A stretch of DNA of 50,623 nucleotides, from contig CAMPUL010000008.1 of the NCBI GenBank assembly GCA_946997215.1, positions 1 to 50,623 on the forward strand, written 5' to 3'. The DNA comes from Gardnerella vaginalis (GTDB lineage Bacteria > Actinomycetota > Actinomycetes > Actinomycetales > Bifidobacteriaceae). The notes under the pieces were generated by a model. It saw only the letters and a list, made by a program, of their open reading frames with translations. It searched no databases and had not been told where the DNA came from. Of the stretch, positions 38,228 to 46,959 are shown one piece after another. Position 1 is the first letter of the stretch. Each line of letters starts with the position of its first letter. The translations under genes were made by a program, and so were the position numbers.

Positions 38228-40456
38228 ATGAAAAAAACAGCTAATTTTGCCAATTGCGCGTTACGCAACATTTTTCGCGTTCTTCGCGCGCCTTTAGCAA
38301 TTTTGCTGTTAATAGCATTGTTTGAATGCACTATTGGAAACATTCCATTTTGGAATAGTGTTACTGGCAGCACAGATAGCATGTTTGCTCACAATCTTAC
38401 TGGCCCTGGAATTAAAAGACTTTCTTCTGGAGGACTTTTAATTACGGATCCTTCGGAATCTTATTTAGAAGTTAATTCCGACGGATCTTCTCCATACATT
38501 CAGCTTAAACCTTCGCTAATTACGCCTAAAAAAAATGGCAAAAGTCCTGTTAGAACAGACGTGCATGTACGCATTGATGTTAATAAAATCGCAGGAAAGC
38601 CTTTAAGCACAAACCCAAGAGCTATTAATTTTGCTATGCTTCCTGTTCCAGATCAAGCGGTTGGAGTTAAAAGCACGCTTAGATTATGGATACAACACCC
38701 TAAAGGAGACGTTGTAGACGTTGAAGACGCAAAAGCAAATGTTAGAGCACCTTTTAGCTGGAATTGGGGTCGCGTTCTTCTTCTTATAGTCGTTTCAATT
38801 TTGATTGCATTATGGAATCCTTGGTCTAAATTGTGGAAAATCAAACTTAATACAAAAAGTGCTAACCAAAGATTTTTACTCGTTTTATCTTGGACTCCAT
38901 TTATAGCTATAGCTATTGTTGCAATCGTTTGGAATGTTTTTAACGGTATTCCAATGCATTTTTATGTTGCTGGAAACTACACGTACGATTTTGACCAATA
39001 TGCACGCACAGCAGATGCTCTTATTAAAGGCAAAACATATCTTGACTTGCCTGTTCCTAAGCAAATGCAAGCTCTTGCTAATCCGTACGATCCAATTGCA
39101 AGAAACAAGCTTCTTTCTGATTTAGTGCACAATATTTATTGGGATCACGCGTATTACAACGGTCATTGGTACTCGTATTTTGGCGTAATTCCAGCTGTTT
39201 TATTCTTTATGCCTTACAGACTTATATCGAGTTTGTGGATTAATGGCGGAGCAATGCTCCCAACAACAATCGCAACTCTTATATGCCTAGTGGGATTCTT
39301 AATTTCGGGCTCTCTTCTAGTGGTTAGACTTATTGAGCGAATAAACAAACGAGCGTCTCTTGCTTGCGTGTCTATTTGCTTAGCATTGTTCTTTATTACA
39401 TCTAACACTGTTTACTTGTGGTTTAGAACATCATTCTACAGTGTTCCAATGGCAGCTTCGCTATTCTTTACATCCTTAGGATTATGGTTTTATCTTGGCG
39501 CTTCTAAAAATGGCATTGCAGAAGATGAAAATCAAGCACAAGAATCCAACGAATCTTGCAATTCTATTCACCAAATATCCGCTAAGCACATTGCTTTAGG
39601 TTCTTTGTTTATATCTCTAAACCTAGGATGCAGACCAACATTTATAATCGCATTTTTGTTTGCAATACCGCTTTTTTACAACAATATTTACTTTTATCTT
39701 AAGCATTTAATTTCTATCAAGAAAATTATAAAAGAAGACTTAAAGCAAACAATAAAGCTAGTTTTAAGCGTGATTGTTCCGTTTGTAATAGTCGCAATAC
39801 CAATCGGATTGTATAACGCTTTAAGATTTGGGTCTCCATTTAACTTTGGTAACGAATATCAAATTACGATTACAGACATGACTACAATGCGTCTTCCATT
39901 GCAAAACATTATTCCTTCGATTTTAAGTTATTTAGCTTTGCCATTGCGCTTTACGCCAGTTTTCCCTTGGATTTCGATTAATCCTATTGCTTTCGATAGA
40001 TGGCAATATGCGGAACCAATGATTGGCGGAATGTTTACTCTTGCTCCATTGGCATTTATTGGCGTTATTTGTTCTTTGTTAATGATTAAAAAAATGAACA
40101 AATTTGCGTCAAGACTTACTATATGTGCTTTGATTCTTGCAATGATTGTTGTTGTTTTCAACAGCTTAAAAGCAGGAATTGGATGGCGTTATATTGCTGA
40201 CTTTGGATGGGCATTCTCACTAAGCGCAATAATCGGAATTACTGTTTTTCTAGAAAAATACGCAAACATAGAAGATTGCACAACTTTGCGCACAAAAGTT
40301 ATGTGTTACACAATACGCATTGCAGTTTTAGCAATGCTATTCTTCTCTATTGCAATCGCATTCTTAGGTTGGTTTGTTCCAGGAAGAGAAGACTCAGTTT
40401 TGCGTTTCAATCCGCAACTTTGGCACTACGTTAGATGTTGGTTTACGCTAATATAG
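38228..40456 (+). CDS. Polytopic membrane protein, possible GT-C glycosyltransferase
   Basis: A 742-residue protein. It has an N-terminal membrane helix (about 21-37), an extracytoplasmic domain of mostly beta character (about 40-170), then roughly ten membrane helices from 175 onward. After the third helix comes YTYDFDQYARTADALIKGK, an acidic first outer loop, and later HWYSYFGVIPAVLFFMPYR, features I associate with GT-C lipid-linked glycosyltransferases. This is inference from layout, not a firm family match. The start follows the ABC-F gene by 14 bases. It may glycosylate wall or membrane polymers; no partner gene is nearby. Confidence 0.65.
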   Translation: MKKTANFANCALRNIFRVLRAPLAILLLIALFECTIGNIPFWNSVTGSTDSMFAHNLTGPGIKRLSSGGLLITDPSESYLEVNSDGSSPYIQLKPSLITPKKNGKSPVRTDVHVRIDVNKIAGKPLSTNPRAINFAMLPVPDQAVGVKSTLRLWIQHPKGDVVDVEDAKANVRAPFSWNWGRVLLLIVVSILIALWNPWSKLWKIKLNTKSANQRFLLVLSWTPFIAIAIVAIVWNVFNGIPMHFYVAGNYTYDFDQYARTADALIKGKTYLDLPVPKQMQALANPYDPIARNKLLSDLVHNIYWDHAYYNGHWYSYFGVIPAVLFFMPYRLISSLWINGGAMLPTTIATLICLVGFLISGSLLVVRLIERINKRASLACVSICLALFFITSNTVYLWFRTSFYSVPMAASLFFTSLGLWFYLGASKNGIAEDENQAQESNESCNSIHQISAKHIALGSLFISLNLGCRPTFIIAFLFAIPLFYNNIYFYLKHLISIKKIIKEDLKQTIKLVLSVIVPFVIVAIPIGLYNALRFGSPFNFGNEYQITITDMTTMRLPLQNIIPSILSYLALPLRFTPVFPWISINPIAFDRWQYAEPMIGGMFTLAPLAFIGVICSLLMIKKMNKFASRLTICALILAMIVVVFNSLKAGIGWRYIADFGWAFSLSAIIGITVFLEKYANIEDCTTLRTKVMCYTIRIAVLAMLFFSIAIAFLGWFVPGREDSVLRFNPQLWHYVRCWFTLI

Positions 40457-40524
40457 TCTAAAGTTTAAGAACACGAGTCTTTTAGATTTCTTTCTAGATA
40501 ACTTCTTAAAGTCTTACTAGATTT

Positions 40525-41766
40525 TTACATCTCTTCCAGCATTTTGTGAACAGTATTAAGTAACAAAGTAACGCCATCTTCAAATTGATCTTCTTGCGGA
40601 AGTAAAGATAGCGCTAAGTAGCCATTAGTTGGCATATCAAAATAATATCCAGGCTGAGAAACCAGCTTGTAGTCTTTAATTAATCGCAAAGCTAATAAAT
40701 CATCGTCTATACAAGAAGGAACTCGCAATAAAATATTCCATCCGCCTTCTGCACGCAATGCACTAACGCAACAATTTGGGTAGTTTGCAAGCATTTTTCT
40801 AAGCGTTTTAAGATTAGAGCGTACTCGACTTTGAACAATCGCAGTTTGCTCTTTAGCACATTGCAATAATTCTGGAATTCTTTCCGATACAGTTGCGCCA
40901 ATCGGAAGAAAATCATCCGCAATAACGTCAAGTCGTTTCATTGCTTCTTGCACATCTTGACTTGGCCCCGAAACTTCAATCCACCCAACTTTTGCGTGCG
41001 GAGCTGCAAGCATTTTTGAGAATCCATCTAAAGCAAAAACAAGCGTTGATTGTTCGCCTGCAAGTCTTGAATTTTCGCTAAATGGCTCTAAAGAGTAATC
41101 GTAGAAAACTTCATCTGCAATAATCGCAACATTATTTTTATTGCACAAACTCAACAATTGCGCTCTTTCTTCTGGCTTAATATAAGAGCCTGTTGGATTA
41201 TTTGGGTTTATTAAAACAAGAGCACGAATGCGATTATCCTTATTCTCTAAAAGTTCTTTAACTCTTGGAATATCAATAGTCCAAGAGCCATCGTAAACAA
41301 GCGGATAAGGTATAGATTTTACGCCTTGAAGTCTTGCAATAGATTCAATAAGAGGATACCCAGGAGTTGGAGCTAAGACTGAGTCGCCGCAATCGCACAT
41401 TAGCATCATAAGCCATGCATATGCTTGAGAAGTAGAAGATAATACGTATAGATTATTTGGATTAAGAGCTTTTAGTGAATTACTTTTTTGATCTACGGTA
41501 TTTTGACTTGCAACATTTTGACTTGCACCACTTTGATCTACGCGATTATCTCTAGCATTTATAAAGTCAGCAAGAATGCGTCTAACTTCGATTGGCCCTC
41601 TAGGATCTGCTGTATATTTTGCGCTTAAACATTTTGGAGCAAGACCATGCGCTGTTGGGTTTGAATCGTTAAGTTTTGTGAGTTTAATACCTTTAGATAT
41701 AGCATCGCGTTGAGCCAGAATAATTGGATTTGGCTCGCTTACATCAACTCTAGAAGAAAATCGCAC
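40525..41766 (-). CDS. PLP-dependent class I/II aminotransferase
   Basis: A 413-residue fold-type I aminotransferase. The PLP lysine is K251 in GFSKMLAAPHAKVGW; NPNNPTGS (about 188-195) and IADEVFYDY (about 216-224, with D218) bind the cofactor. The family resembles aspartate/alanine aminotransferases, but the substrate is unknown. The start is GTG with no visible ribosome binding site. Residues about 76-95 contain a five-residue repeat (VDQSG, ASQNV, ASQNT, VDQK) coded by four 15-base units, an insertion in an otherwise conserved N-terminal region. It follows ppgK behind a terminator. Confidence 0.85.
   Translation of the reverse strand: MRFSSRVDVSEPNPIILAQRDAISKGIKLTKLNDSNPTAHGLAPKCLSAKYTADPRGPIEVRRILADFINARDNRVDQSGASQNVASQNTVDQKSNSLKALNPNNLYVLSSTSQAYAWLMMLMCDCGDSVLAPTPGYPLIESIARLQGVKSIPYPLVYDGSWTIDIPRVKELLENKDNRIRALVLINPNNPTGSYIKPEERAQLLSLCNKNNVAIIADEVFYDYSLEPFSENSRLAGEQSTLVFALDGFSKMLAAPHAKVGWIEVSGPSQDVQEAMKRLDVIADDFLPIGATVSERIPELLQCAKEQTAIVQSRVRSNLKTLRKMLANYPNCCVSALRAEGGWNILLRVPSCIDDDLLALRLIKDYKLVSQPGYYFDMPTNGYLALSLLPQEDQFEDGVTLLLNTVHKMLEEM
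41485..41544. repeat. 15 bp in-frame repeat in the aminotransferase
   Basis: Four consecutive 15-base units: TTTTTGATCTACGGT, ATTTTGACTTGCAAC, ATTTTGACTTGCACC and ACTTTGATCTACGCG. The middle two differ by one base. The period is a multiple of three, so copy-number change would keep the frame. Confidence 0.85.
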
Positions 41767-41799
41767 TCGACTACACTAGCGCATTGCATAACCAAATAT

Positions 41800-41834
41800 A
41801 AAAAAATGCGCTGAACGCAAAAGCATCCAACGCA
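41800..41834 (-). terminator. Terminator after ppgK
   Basis: A 12-base stem with three G-U pairs (41807-41818 and 41823-41834) and a four-base loop, followed on the minus strand by seven T (41800-41806). It lies about 35 bases after the ppgK stop. Confidence 0.75.
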
Positions 41835-41860
41835 AATAAAGTAAATAAAACAAATAAAAT
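41834..41860. repeat. 9 bp tandem repeat downstream of ppgK
   Basis: AAATAAAGT, AAATAAAAC and AAATAAAAT run head to tail between the ppgK stop and its terminator stem. Confidence 0.55.
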
Positions 41861-41869
41861 ATTAAAACT

Positions 41870-42640
41870 TTACTTGTTTCTTTGTTGCATTGCATAGTAA
41901 GCTGCGCCAATAATACCAGCTTCGTTATGCAAAGATGCAACAACAATAGGAGTCTTAATATCGATATGCGGCAAGAACTTCTCGCTCACACGGCTAACGC
42001 CACCGCCAACAACAAACAAGTCTGGATTAAAGTACTTTTCCATTAATCCGTAATACTTAGTTAAGCGCTTAGCCCACTTTTTATAGCCCATATCCAACTT
42101 TTCACGAACAGAAGAAGCAGCATACTTTTCTGCATCTCCCTTTCCTTTTTCTAGCTGAATGTGACCAAGCTCTGTGTTTGGAATAAGAACGCCATTGTAA
42201 ATCAAAGCGGTTCCAATTCCAGTGCCTAATGTTGTTGCAATAACTAAGCCATCTTTATCTTTTGCAGCACCAAAATGCTGTTCTGCAAGACCAGCAGCAT
42301 CGGCATCGTTAACAACTGTAACAGGGCGACCGCAAGCTTCACTAAACACTTCTGTAACATCCACACCAATCCAAGATTGATCAAGATTCGCCATAAACTC
42401 AAGCTTCTTGCCTGGCTTAATAGGCGCTGGGAAAGCAATACCAACAGGAACATCTTCAGGTACTTCAAAATGCTCTAGCTGCTGACGAACAATATCTGCA
42501 ACAGCTTGAGGTGTGGAAACCGCTGGAGTTAGAATCTTATAACGAGGTTCCGCAAACTCGCCTTTTTCCAAATTAACTGGTGCAGCCTTAATACCAGAGC
42601 CACCAATATCTACGCCAAATGCTTGTGCAGTGTCAATCAT
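41870..42640 (-). CDS. ppgK: Polyphosphate glucokinase
   Basis: Phosphorylates glucose with inorganic polyphosphate (or ATP) and feeds the bifid shunt. The ATG at 42640 has AGAGGGGAG eight bases upstream and gives 256 residues, usual for PpgK. It is a ROK-type kinase: FGVDIGGSGIKAA (8-20) is the phosphate loop, VVNDADAAGLAE carries the catalytic Asp, and TTLGTGIGTALI is the adenosine loop, followed by ELGHIQ. It is monocistronic, with a palindrome over its promoter and a terminator. Confidence 0.93.
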   Translation of the reverse strand: MIDTAQAFGVDIGGSGIKAAPVNLEKGEFAEPRYKILTPAVSTPQAVADIVRQQLEHFEVPEDVPVGIAFPAPIKPGKKLEFMANLDQSWIGVDVTEVFSEACGRPVTVVNDADAAGLAEQHFGAAKDKDGLVIATTLGTGIGTALIYNGVLIPNTELGHIQLEKGKGDAEKYAASSVREKLDMGYKKWAKRLTKYYGLMEKYFNPDLFVVGGGVSRVSEKFLPHIDIKTPIVVASLHNEAGIIGAAYYAMQQRNK

Positions 42641-42685
42641 CGTTAACACTCCCCTCTGAATGTCGGACAATGGGATATCACGTTT

Positions 42686-42715
42686 ATTCTACAATATTGC
42701 TAAAGCGACACGCTT
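42686..42715 (-). promoter_or_regulatory. ppgK promoter with an overlapping palindrome
   Basis: TAGAAT (42686-42691, minus strand) is a -10 candidate 45 bases before the ATG. Over the -35 position lies a perfect inverted repeat AAGCG-N3-CGCTT (42703-42715), the placement expected of a repressor operator. Confidence 0.45.
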
Positions 42716-42820
42716 ATATATTGTCTATTTAATGATAACGATTGCATAAATGTTTTTCTCAAAATTAAAGCTTTAATATTAAAAATCATGCAAACAATTG
42801 CTAAGATTTTTAACTCTAAT

Positions 42821-43663
42821 TTATCGCAAATAGTTTTGAAGCTCCTTGTTTATTAAACCATTTGAAGCAATAACGTCGTTTTCGCGCCTCCAATGGATCG
42901 AGTCACCATTCCATTGTCGAACATGGCCTTGAGCCTCTTTAACAACAACAGCACCAGCGGAAACGCCTGGAATATCCCACTCGTGAAGATGCGGCTCAAA
43001 ATAAGCGTCGTAAGTGCCATCAGCAACCTTGCATAAGTCAAGAGAAGCAGGGCCAATGCGCTTAATATCTGCTGGACATTCTTCCTCAAGCGAAGAAACA
43101 ACATCCAATGCTCTTTTAGATTCGCCTGGAATATAAGACATTCCGTAGCAAACAACAGAACCGTGCAATGTTGATGTTGTAGAAGGAGTGATTTTCTCTC
43201 GCTTTTCTCCATTAGGAGTTTTACGAATACGAATAGCACCCTGGCCTTTAGCTGCTAAATAAGTAAGACCTAAAGCTGGAGCATGAACAACTCCAAGAAC
43301 AGGTCTTGCGGAGCCTTGATCATTGAACTCAAAAAGCGAAACAGTTAGAGTCCACTCCGCCATATCTCGATTAAAGTTAATAGCACCGTCAATATTTCCA
43401 ACGCACCAAAAACGATCACCAATATTGCAATTTTCTGGACGATTACGCCAAAATCCTTGGAAAGTATTTATGTACGTAAGACGATTTTCAATAAACCGCA
43501 CAAGCTTATCTCCAAAACCTGAATCTGCTTGATTAGGATCCCCCAAAACCATCATGCTTGCCATATCTCTAGGATTTAATTGGTCTTGATACGCATGCTT
43601 ACCAACATCTTCCAAAATTCTAGCAACTTCAAGAGCAACATCGCGTAAATTCATACTTGCCAT
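42821..43663 (-). CDS. Inositol monophosphatase-family protein with altered metal site
   Basis: A 280-residue member of the IMPase/FBPase fold. The segment RFWCVGNIDGAINF (84-97) aligns with the family motif WxVDPIDGTxNF, but the first metal-binding Asp is Gly89 and the Pro is Asn90; Asp92 is kept. No GEE glutamate motif is found where expected (FQGFWRNRPENC, about 68-79). The C-terminal WDIPGVSAGAVVV with D230 is intact. It could be a phosphatase with a changed site or a non-catalytic homologue; HisN or SuhB naming is not justified. GAGGTGA supports the M1 start. It is divergent from serB. Confidence 0.75.
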   Translation of the reverse strand: MASMNLRDVALEVARILEDVGKHAYQDQLNPRDMASMMVLGDPNQADSGFGDKLVRFIENRLTYINTFQGFWRNRPENCNIGDRFWCVGNIDGAINFNRDMAEWTLTVSLFEFNDQGSARPVLGVVHAPALGLTYLAAKGQGAIRIRKTPNGEKREKITPSTTSTLHGSVVCYGMSYIPGESKRALDVVSSLEEECPADIKRIGPASLDLCKVADGTYDAYFEPHLHEWDIPGVSAGAVVVKEAQGHVRQWNGDSIHWRRENDVIASNGLINKELQNYLR

Positions 43664-43943
43664 ACTTTACTCACCTCTTTAATTTCCCCACATCTTATTA
43701 CGTTTTTATCTATTTCAAAAATCTTGTAACTATCCATAAAATCTGCAACTATTTTACTCAACTAATCAAATTAAACCAAACTTCCACACGCAATATTCAA
43801 ATAAAATCAATAAACTTTCACATTTAATAGTTTTATAGAAAAGCTTCACATGCAAAAACGCATAGCAAAACAAATTCTTAAATTTCTTAAACCAGCCTTA
43901 GAATTAATTAATAAACCTAACATCTCTCTTAGAAGATTATAAC

Positions 43944-44651
43944 ATGACTTATAACATGACTAAAGTATCAGACTTAAAAACACAAGACTTAATTAATACT
44001 CATTCAAATACTCCTTCACTAAAAAAACCAGGGCTTCTTGTTTTAGATGTAGACGCCACTCTTATTGAAGAAGAAGTTATAGATTTATTAGGAGACATTG
44101 CTGGAGTTGGCTCTGATTTGGCATACATAACGTCTAGAGCAATGCAAGGGGAAATGGACTTTAATACGTCGCTAAAACTAAGGGTTTCTATGCTTAAAGG
44201 ACTTGACTATTCTTGCGTTAAACAAGTTGCGCAAAATATTCATGTAACAAATGGAGCTAAAAAACTTATAAGCACATTGCACTCTTATGGATGGAAAGTT
44301 GGAGCTGTTAGTGGCGGATTCAAGCAAGTTTTAGACGATTTTTTGCCAAAACTAAACATAGACTTTTGGGTTGCAAACAATCTAGAAGTCGTAGATTCTA
44401 AATTGAGCGGAAAAGTTATTGATCCAATAGTAAATCGTCAATATAAAGCAAAAGCATTGACTAATTGGGCGCGCAAAAACAATATTGACATTAGCCAAAG
44501 CGTTGCTATTGGAGACGGCGCTAACGATATAGATATGATTAAAACAGCAGGATTAGGCGTAGCATTTTGCGCAAAACAGTTATTGAAAAGTCAAGCTAAA
44601 GCAAGCATAGATACGCGAGACCTAAGCCTAGTTTTAGGTTTACTAAGCTAA
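43944..44651 (+). CDS. serB: Phosphoserine phosphatase (SerB-type HAD)
   Basis: A 235-residue HAD phosphatase of the SerB group, last step of serine synthesis. The nucleophile motif is LDVDATLIEEE (D35, D37), motif II is AVSGGF (Ser), motif III a Lys near QYKAKAL, and motif IV GDGANDIDM. A helical cap follows motif I as in SerB. The N-terminal 28 residues are non-conserved; there is no ACT domain. The ribosome binding site is weak (AGAAGA). The gene is monocistronic and convergent with fmt. Confidence 0.88.
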   Translation: MTYNMTKVSDLKTQDLINTHSNTPSLKKPGLLVLDVDATLIEEEVIDLLGDIAGVGSDLAYITSRAMQGEMDFNTSLKLRVSMLKGLDYSCVKQVAQNIHVTNGAKKLISTLHSYGWKVGAVSGGFKQVLDDFLPKLNIDFWVANNLEVVDSKLSGKVIDPIVNRQYKAKALTNWARKNNIDISQSVAIGDGANDIDMIKTAGLGVAFCAKQLLKSQAKASIDTRDLSLVLGLLS

Positions 44652-44655
44652 CATT

Positions 44656-44700
44656 TAATCCAAATAGGATTAATCCAAGTAGTATTAGCTCAAGTAGGAT
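44656..44700. repeat. 15 bp tandem repeat at the fmt 3' end
   Basis: Three units on the plus strand: TAATCCAAATAGGAT, TAATCCAAGTAGTAT and TAGCTCAAGTAGGAT. The fmt stop codon (44685-44687, minus strand) lies across units two and three, so unit three encodes the last residues of Fmt. Confidence 0.8.
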
Positions 44701-45665
44701 TCACTACTTAAGTGCGCTCCTCTTGCCCAATCTGCAGCATTCATAGCTTTTTTACCTTGCGCTTTAACTTCTAAAAGTTCAATAGCTCCACTTGCACATC
44801 CAACCCAAACATTGTGCTTTTTTGCAAGAATCTGCCCAGGTTTAAGCTCGTTTAGATTATGCAATGCAATATCTTCATCTTTTGCTAATGCGCAAGAAAG
44901 AACGTGCAAAGTAATTGTTTGCAAATCGCTAGAATCAACATGCAGATTGCACCAAGCTCCAGGATTTGGCGTGCAAGCGCGAACCTGCCTATCGATTGCA
45001 AACGCTGGAATATCAAAACGAATATGAGCATCTTCAACAGTGATTTTTTGAGCGATTTGGCAAGGCGTAGGATCTTGCTCAACAGGAATAATTTGACCAG
45101 ATTCCATGCCAACAAGCGCAGAGCAAAGAAGATTTGCACCATCATTGCTTAATCGAGTAAGCAAATCACCAGCTGTTTCATGAGCGCCAATCTTTGTAGT
45201 CATTTGTGCAAGAATCGGACCTTCATCCATTCCGCTCGTAATCTTAAAAACTGTTGCACCTGTAATATCATCTCCAGCCCATATTGCACGTTGAACAGGA
45301 GCAGCGCCACGCCATTGCGGAAGAAGCGAAAAATGCAAGTTGTACCATCCAAGAGGAAGAGCGTCCAAAACAGATTGCTTAAGAATCTTTCCATACGCAA
45401 CTACGGCCGCAAGTCTTGCGCCAGTAGCTTTTAGAGCACTAACACACTCTTGCTCATTGCTGGGATTAATCTCTAAAACAGGAATTCCAAGCTCAATCGC
45501 AGCTTTTTTAACAGCACTAGGAACAAGCTTTCTACCTCTGCCAGTCGGAGCATCTGGACGAGTAAGAACAGCTCGAACATCAAAATGCTCTTTATCTTCA
45601 GCAAGCGCGCGCAAAGGAGCAACAGCAACATCTGGAGTTCCAGCAAACAAAATAGGCAATACCAT
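44685..45665 (-). CDS. fmt: Methionyl-tRNA formyltransferase
   Basis: Formylates initiator Met-tRNA. The 326-residue protein has the formyltransferase core FAGTPDVAV (7-15), the catalytic set YNLHFSLLPQWRGAAP (108-123; N109, H111) and D147 in SGMDEGP, plus a C-terminal tRNA-binding domain. GGGAG lies before the ATG. It is last in the hrcA-dnaJ-fmt series; the more usual partner def is not adjacent here. Confidence 0.97.
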   Translation of the reverse strand: MVLPILFAGTPDVAVAPLRALAEDKEHFDVRAVLTRPDAPTGRGRKLVPSAVKKAAIELGIPVLEINPSNEQECVSALKATGARLAAVVAYGKILKQSVLDALPLGWYNLHFSLLPQWRGAAPVQRAIWAGDDITGATVFKITSGMDEGPILAQMTTKIGAHETAGDLLTRLSNDGANLLCSALVGMESGQIIPVEQDPTPCQIAQKITVEDAHIRFDIPAFAIDRQVRACTPNPGAWCNLHVDSSDLQTITLHVLSCALAKDEDIALHNLNELKPGQILAKKHNVWVGCASGAIELLEVKAQGKKAMNAADWARGAHLSSESYLS

Positions 45666-45681
45666 AAATTAACTCCCAAAA

Positions 45682-45721
45682 ATACTAAAATACTAAAATC
45701 CTAGAATCCTAAAATACTAGC
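45682..45721. repeat. 8 bp tandem array over the dnaJ stop
   Basis: Five units: ATACTAAA, ATACTAAA, ATCCTAGA, ATCCTAAA and ATACTAGC. On the minus strand each contains a TAG, the first being the dnaJ stop (45717-45719). It fills most of the dnaJ-fmt gap. Confidence 0.85.
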
Positions 45722-46874
45722 AAAAAGCATCTTTTAGCTTGCTAAAGAATCCCTTTTTATTGCCCACTGGCTCCGCAATAGCATGTTGCTTTACTTCGCT
45801 AACTTTTTCATCGTGCAAGTTTGCAAACTTTTCAATCAAACTACGCTCTTCTTCGCTAAGCTTTGTTGGAATATTAACAAGAATGTGAACAATAAGATTT
45901 CCTCTATCTTTACTTCCAAAAACAGTAACACCCAAATCGTAAAGAGGAATCGTGTCTTCGTTTTGCGTTCCAGCAGGAATTTCAACACTCTTTTTGCCAT
46001 CAAAAGTATCAATATCTACTTTGTGACCAAGCACAGCCCAGCTCATTGGAACGTCAATCCAGCAATGTAAATCGTTTAAGTCTCTAGTAAATTGCTCGTC
46101 TTTGCGAATACGAACGTCAACATACAAATCGCCAGCTGGACCGCCACATTCGCCTATTGCTCCTTGAGACGCAAGTCGCAAGCGAGAGTTGTCTTTAATT
46201 CCAGCAGGAATCGTGATTCCAACTTCTCGAGAAGTACGAACGCGACCATGGCCGTGGCAATTTGGGCAAACATTTTTAATAATCGTTCCGTGGCCTTCAC
46301 ATGCACGGCACGGCTCCGAAGACATCATTTGACCAAACATTGTGCGAGTAACTCGTTGCACAAAACCAGCACCATTGCACTCTGAGCAAGTTACAGGATC
46401 TGTTTTATCTGCCGAACCTTTTCCAGCACAATCTTGGCAAAGACCGAAAGTTACAACATGAACCTTAGCGTTTCCGCCAAAAACAACAGTTTTAAGGTCA
46501 ACCTTAACTTCTGTTAGCGAATCTTCACCGCGATTAACGCGCGGAATAGGAGATCCAGCATTAGCACCAAAAGACCCAGAGAAGAACTGGTTTAGAATAT
46601 CTCCCATGTCCATATTCATATTGGCGTACGCGCCAGCGCCAGCACCAGCACCCGACGCCGATAGATTATTTGGATCTACGCCCATATCTACCATTTTGCG
46701 TTTTTCTGGATTAGACAAAACGTCGTATGCAGCGTTAACTTCCTTGAACTTGTCTTCAAACTCAGGACCTGCAATATCTGGATGATACTTTCGACTTAAC
46801 TTTCTATAAGCTTTGCGAATCTCATCGTCGCTAGCGTTAGAATCAACACCTAAAATCTTGTAATAGTCAGTCAC
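45717..46874 (-). CDS. dnaJ: Chaperone DnaJ
   Basis: Hsp40 co-chaperone of DnaK, 385 residues. The J domain (1-70) has HPD at 31-33. A short Gly/Ala-rich linker (about 72-83, AGAGAGA) replaces the longer G/F region. Four CxxCxGxG zinc motifs follow: CQDCAGKG, CSECNGAG, CRACEGHG and CPNCHGHG. The C-terminal substrate domains are complete. The start is GTG with AAGGGGAG five bases upstream. Linkage to hrcA marks it as the DnaJ2-type copy found in actinobacteria; another dnaJ near dnaK is likely elsewhere. Confidence 0.96.
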   Translation of the reverse strand: MTDYYKILGVDSNASDDEIRKAYRKLSRKYHPDIAGPEFEDKFKEVNAAYDVLSNPEKRKMVDMGVDPNNLSASGAGAGAGAYANMNMDMGDILNQFFSGSFGANAGSPIPRVNRGEDSLTEVKVDLKTVVFGGNAKVHVVTFGLCQDCAGKGSADKTDPVTCSECNGAGFVQRVTRTMFGQMMSSEPCRACEGHGTIIKNVCPNCHGHGRVRTSREVGITIPAGIKDNSRLRLASQGAIGECGGPAGDLYVDVRIRKDEQFTRDLNDLHCWIDVPMSWAVLGHKVDIDTFDGKKSVEIPAGTQNEDTIPLYDLGVTVFGSKDRGNLIVHILVNIPTKLSEEERSLIEKFANLHDEKVSEVKQHAIAEPVGNKKGFFSKLKDAFC

Positions 46875-46931
46875 TTAACTCCCCTTTTATGTTCTAAAAT
46901 TATTTTTGCATAAGGCACAGCCAGCTAATAT

Positions 46932-46959
46932 TTATGAATTTGCTTTTATGAATTTTCAG
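46932..46959. repeat. 14 bp duplication beginning at the hrcA stop
   Basis: TTATGAATTTGCTT (46932-46945) and TTATGAATTTTCAG (46946-46959). The second starts exactly with the reverse complement of the hrcA TAA stop, so the last codons of hrcA are repeated in the spacer. Confidence 0.6.

Noticed and set aside
40457..40524. Possible terminator stem TTTAAGAA/TTCTTAAA between the convergent membrane protein and aminotransferase genes
   Set aside because: The stem is entirely weak pairs with a loop of about 30 bases and no proper T tract; too weak to call.
43664..43943. 280-base spacer between the IMPase-like gene and serB as a possible small RNA locus
   Set aside because: It is AT-rich with only weak promoter-like hexamers for the two divergent genes and no stable stem.
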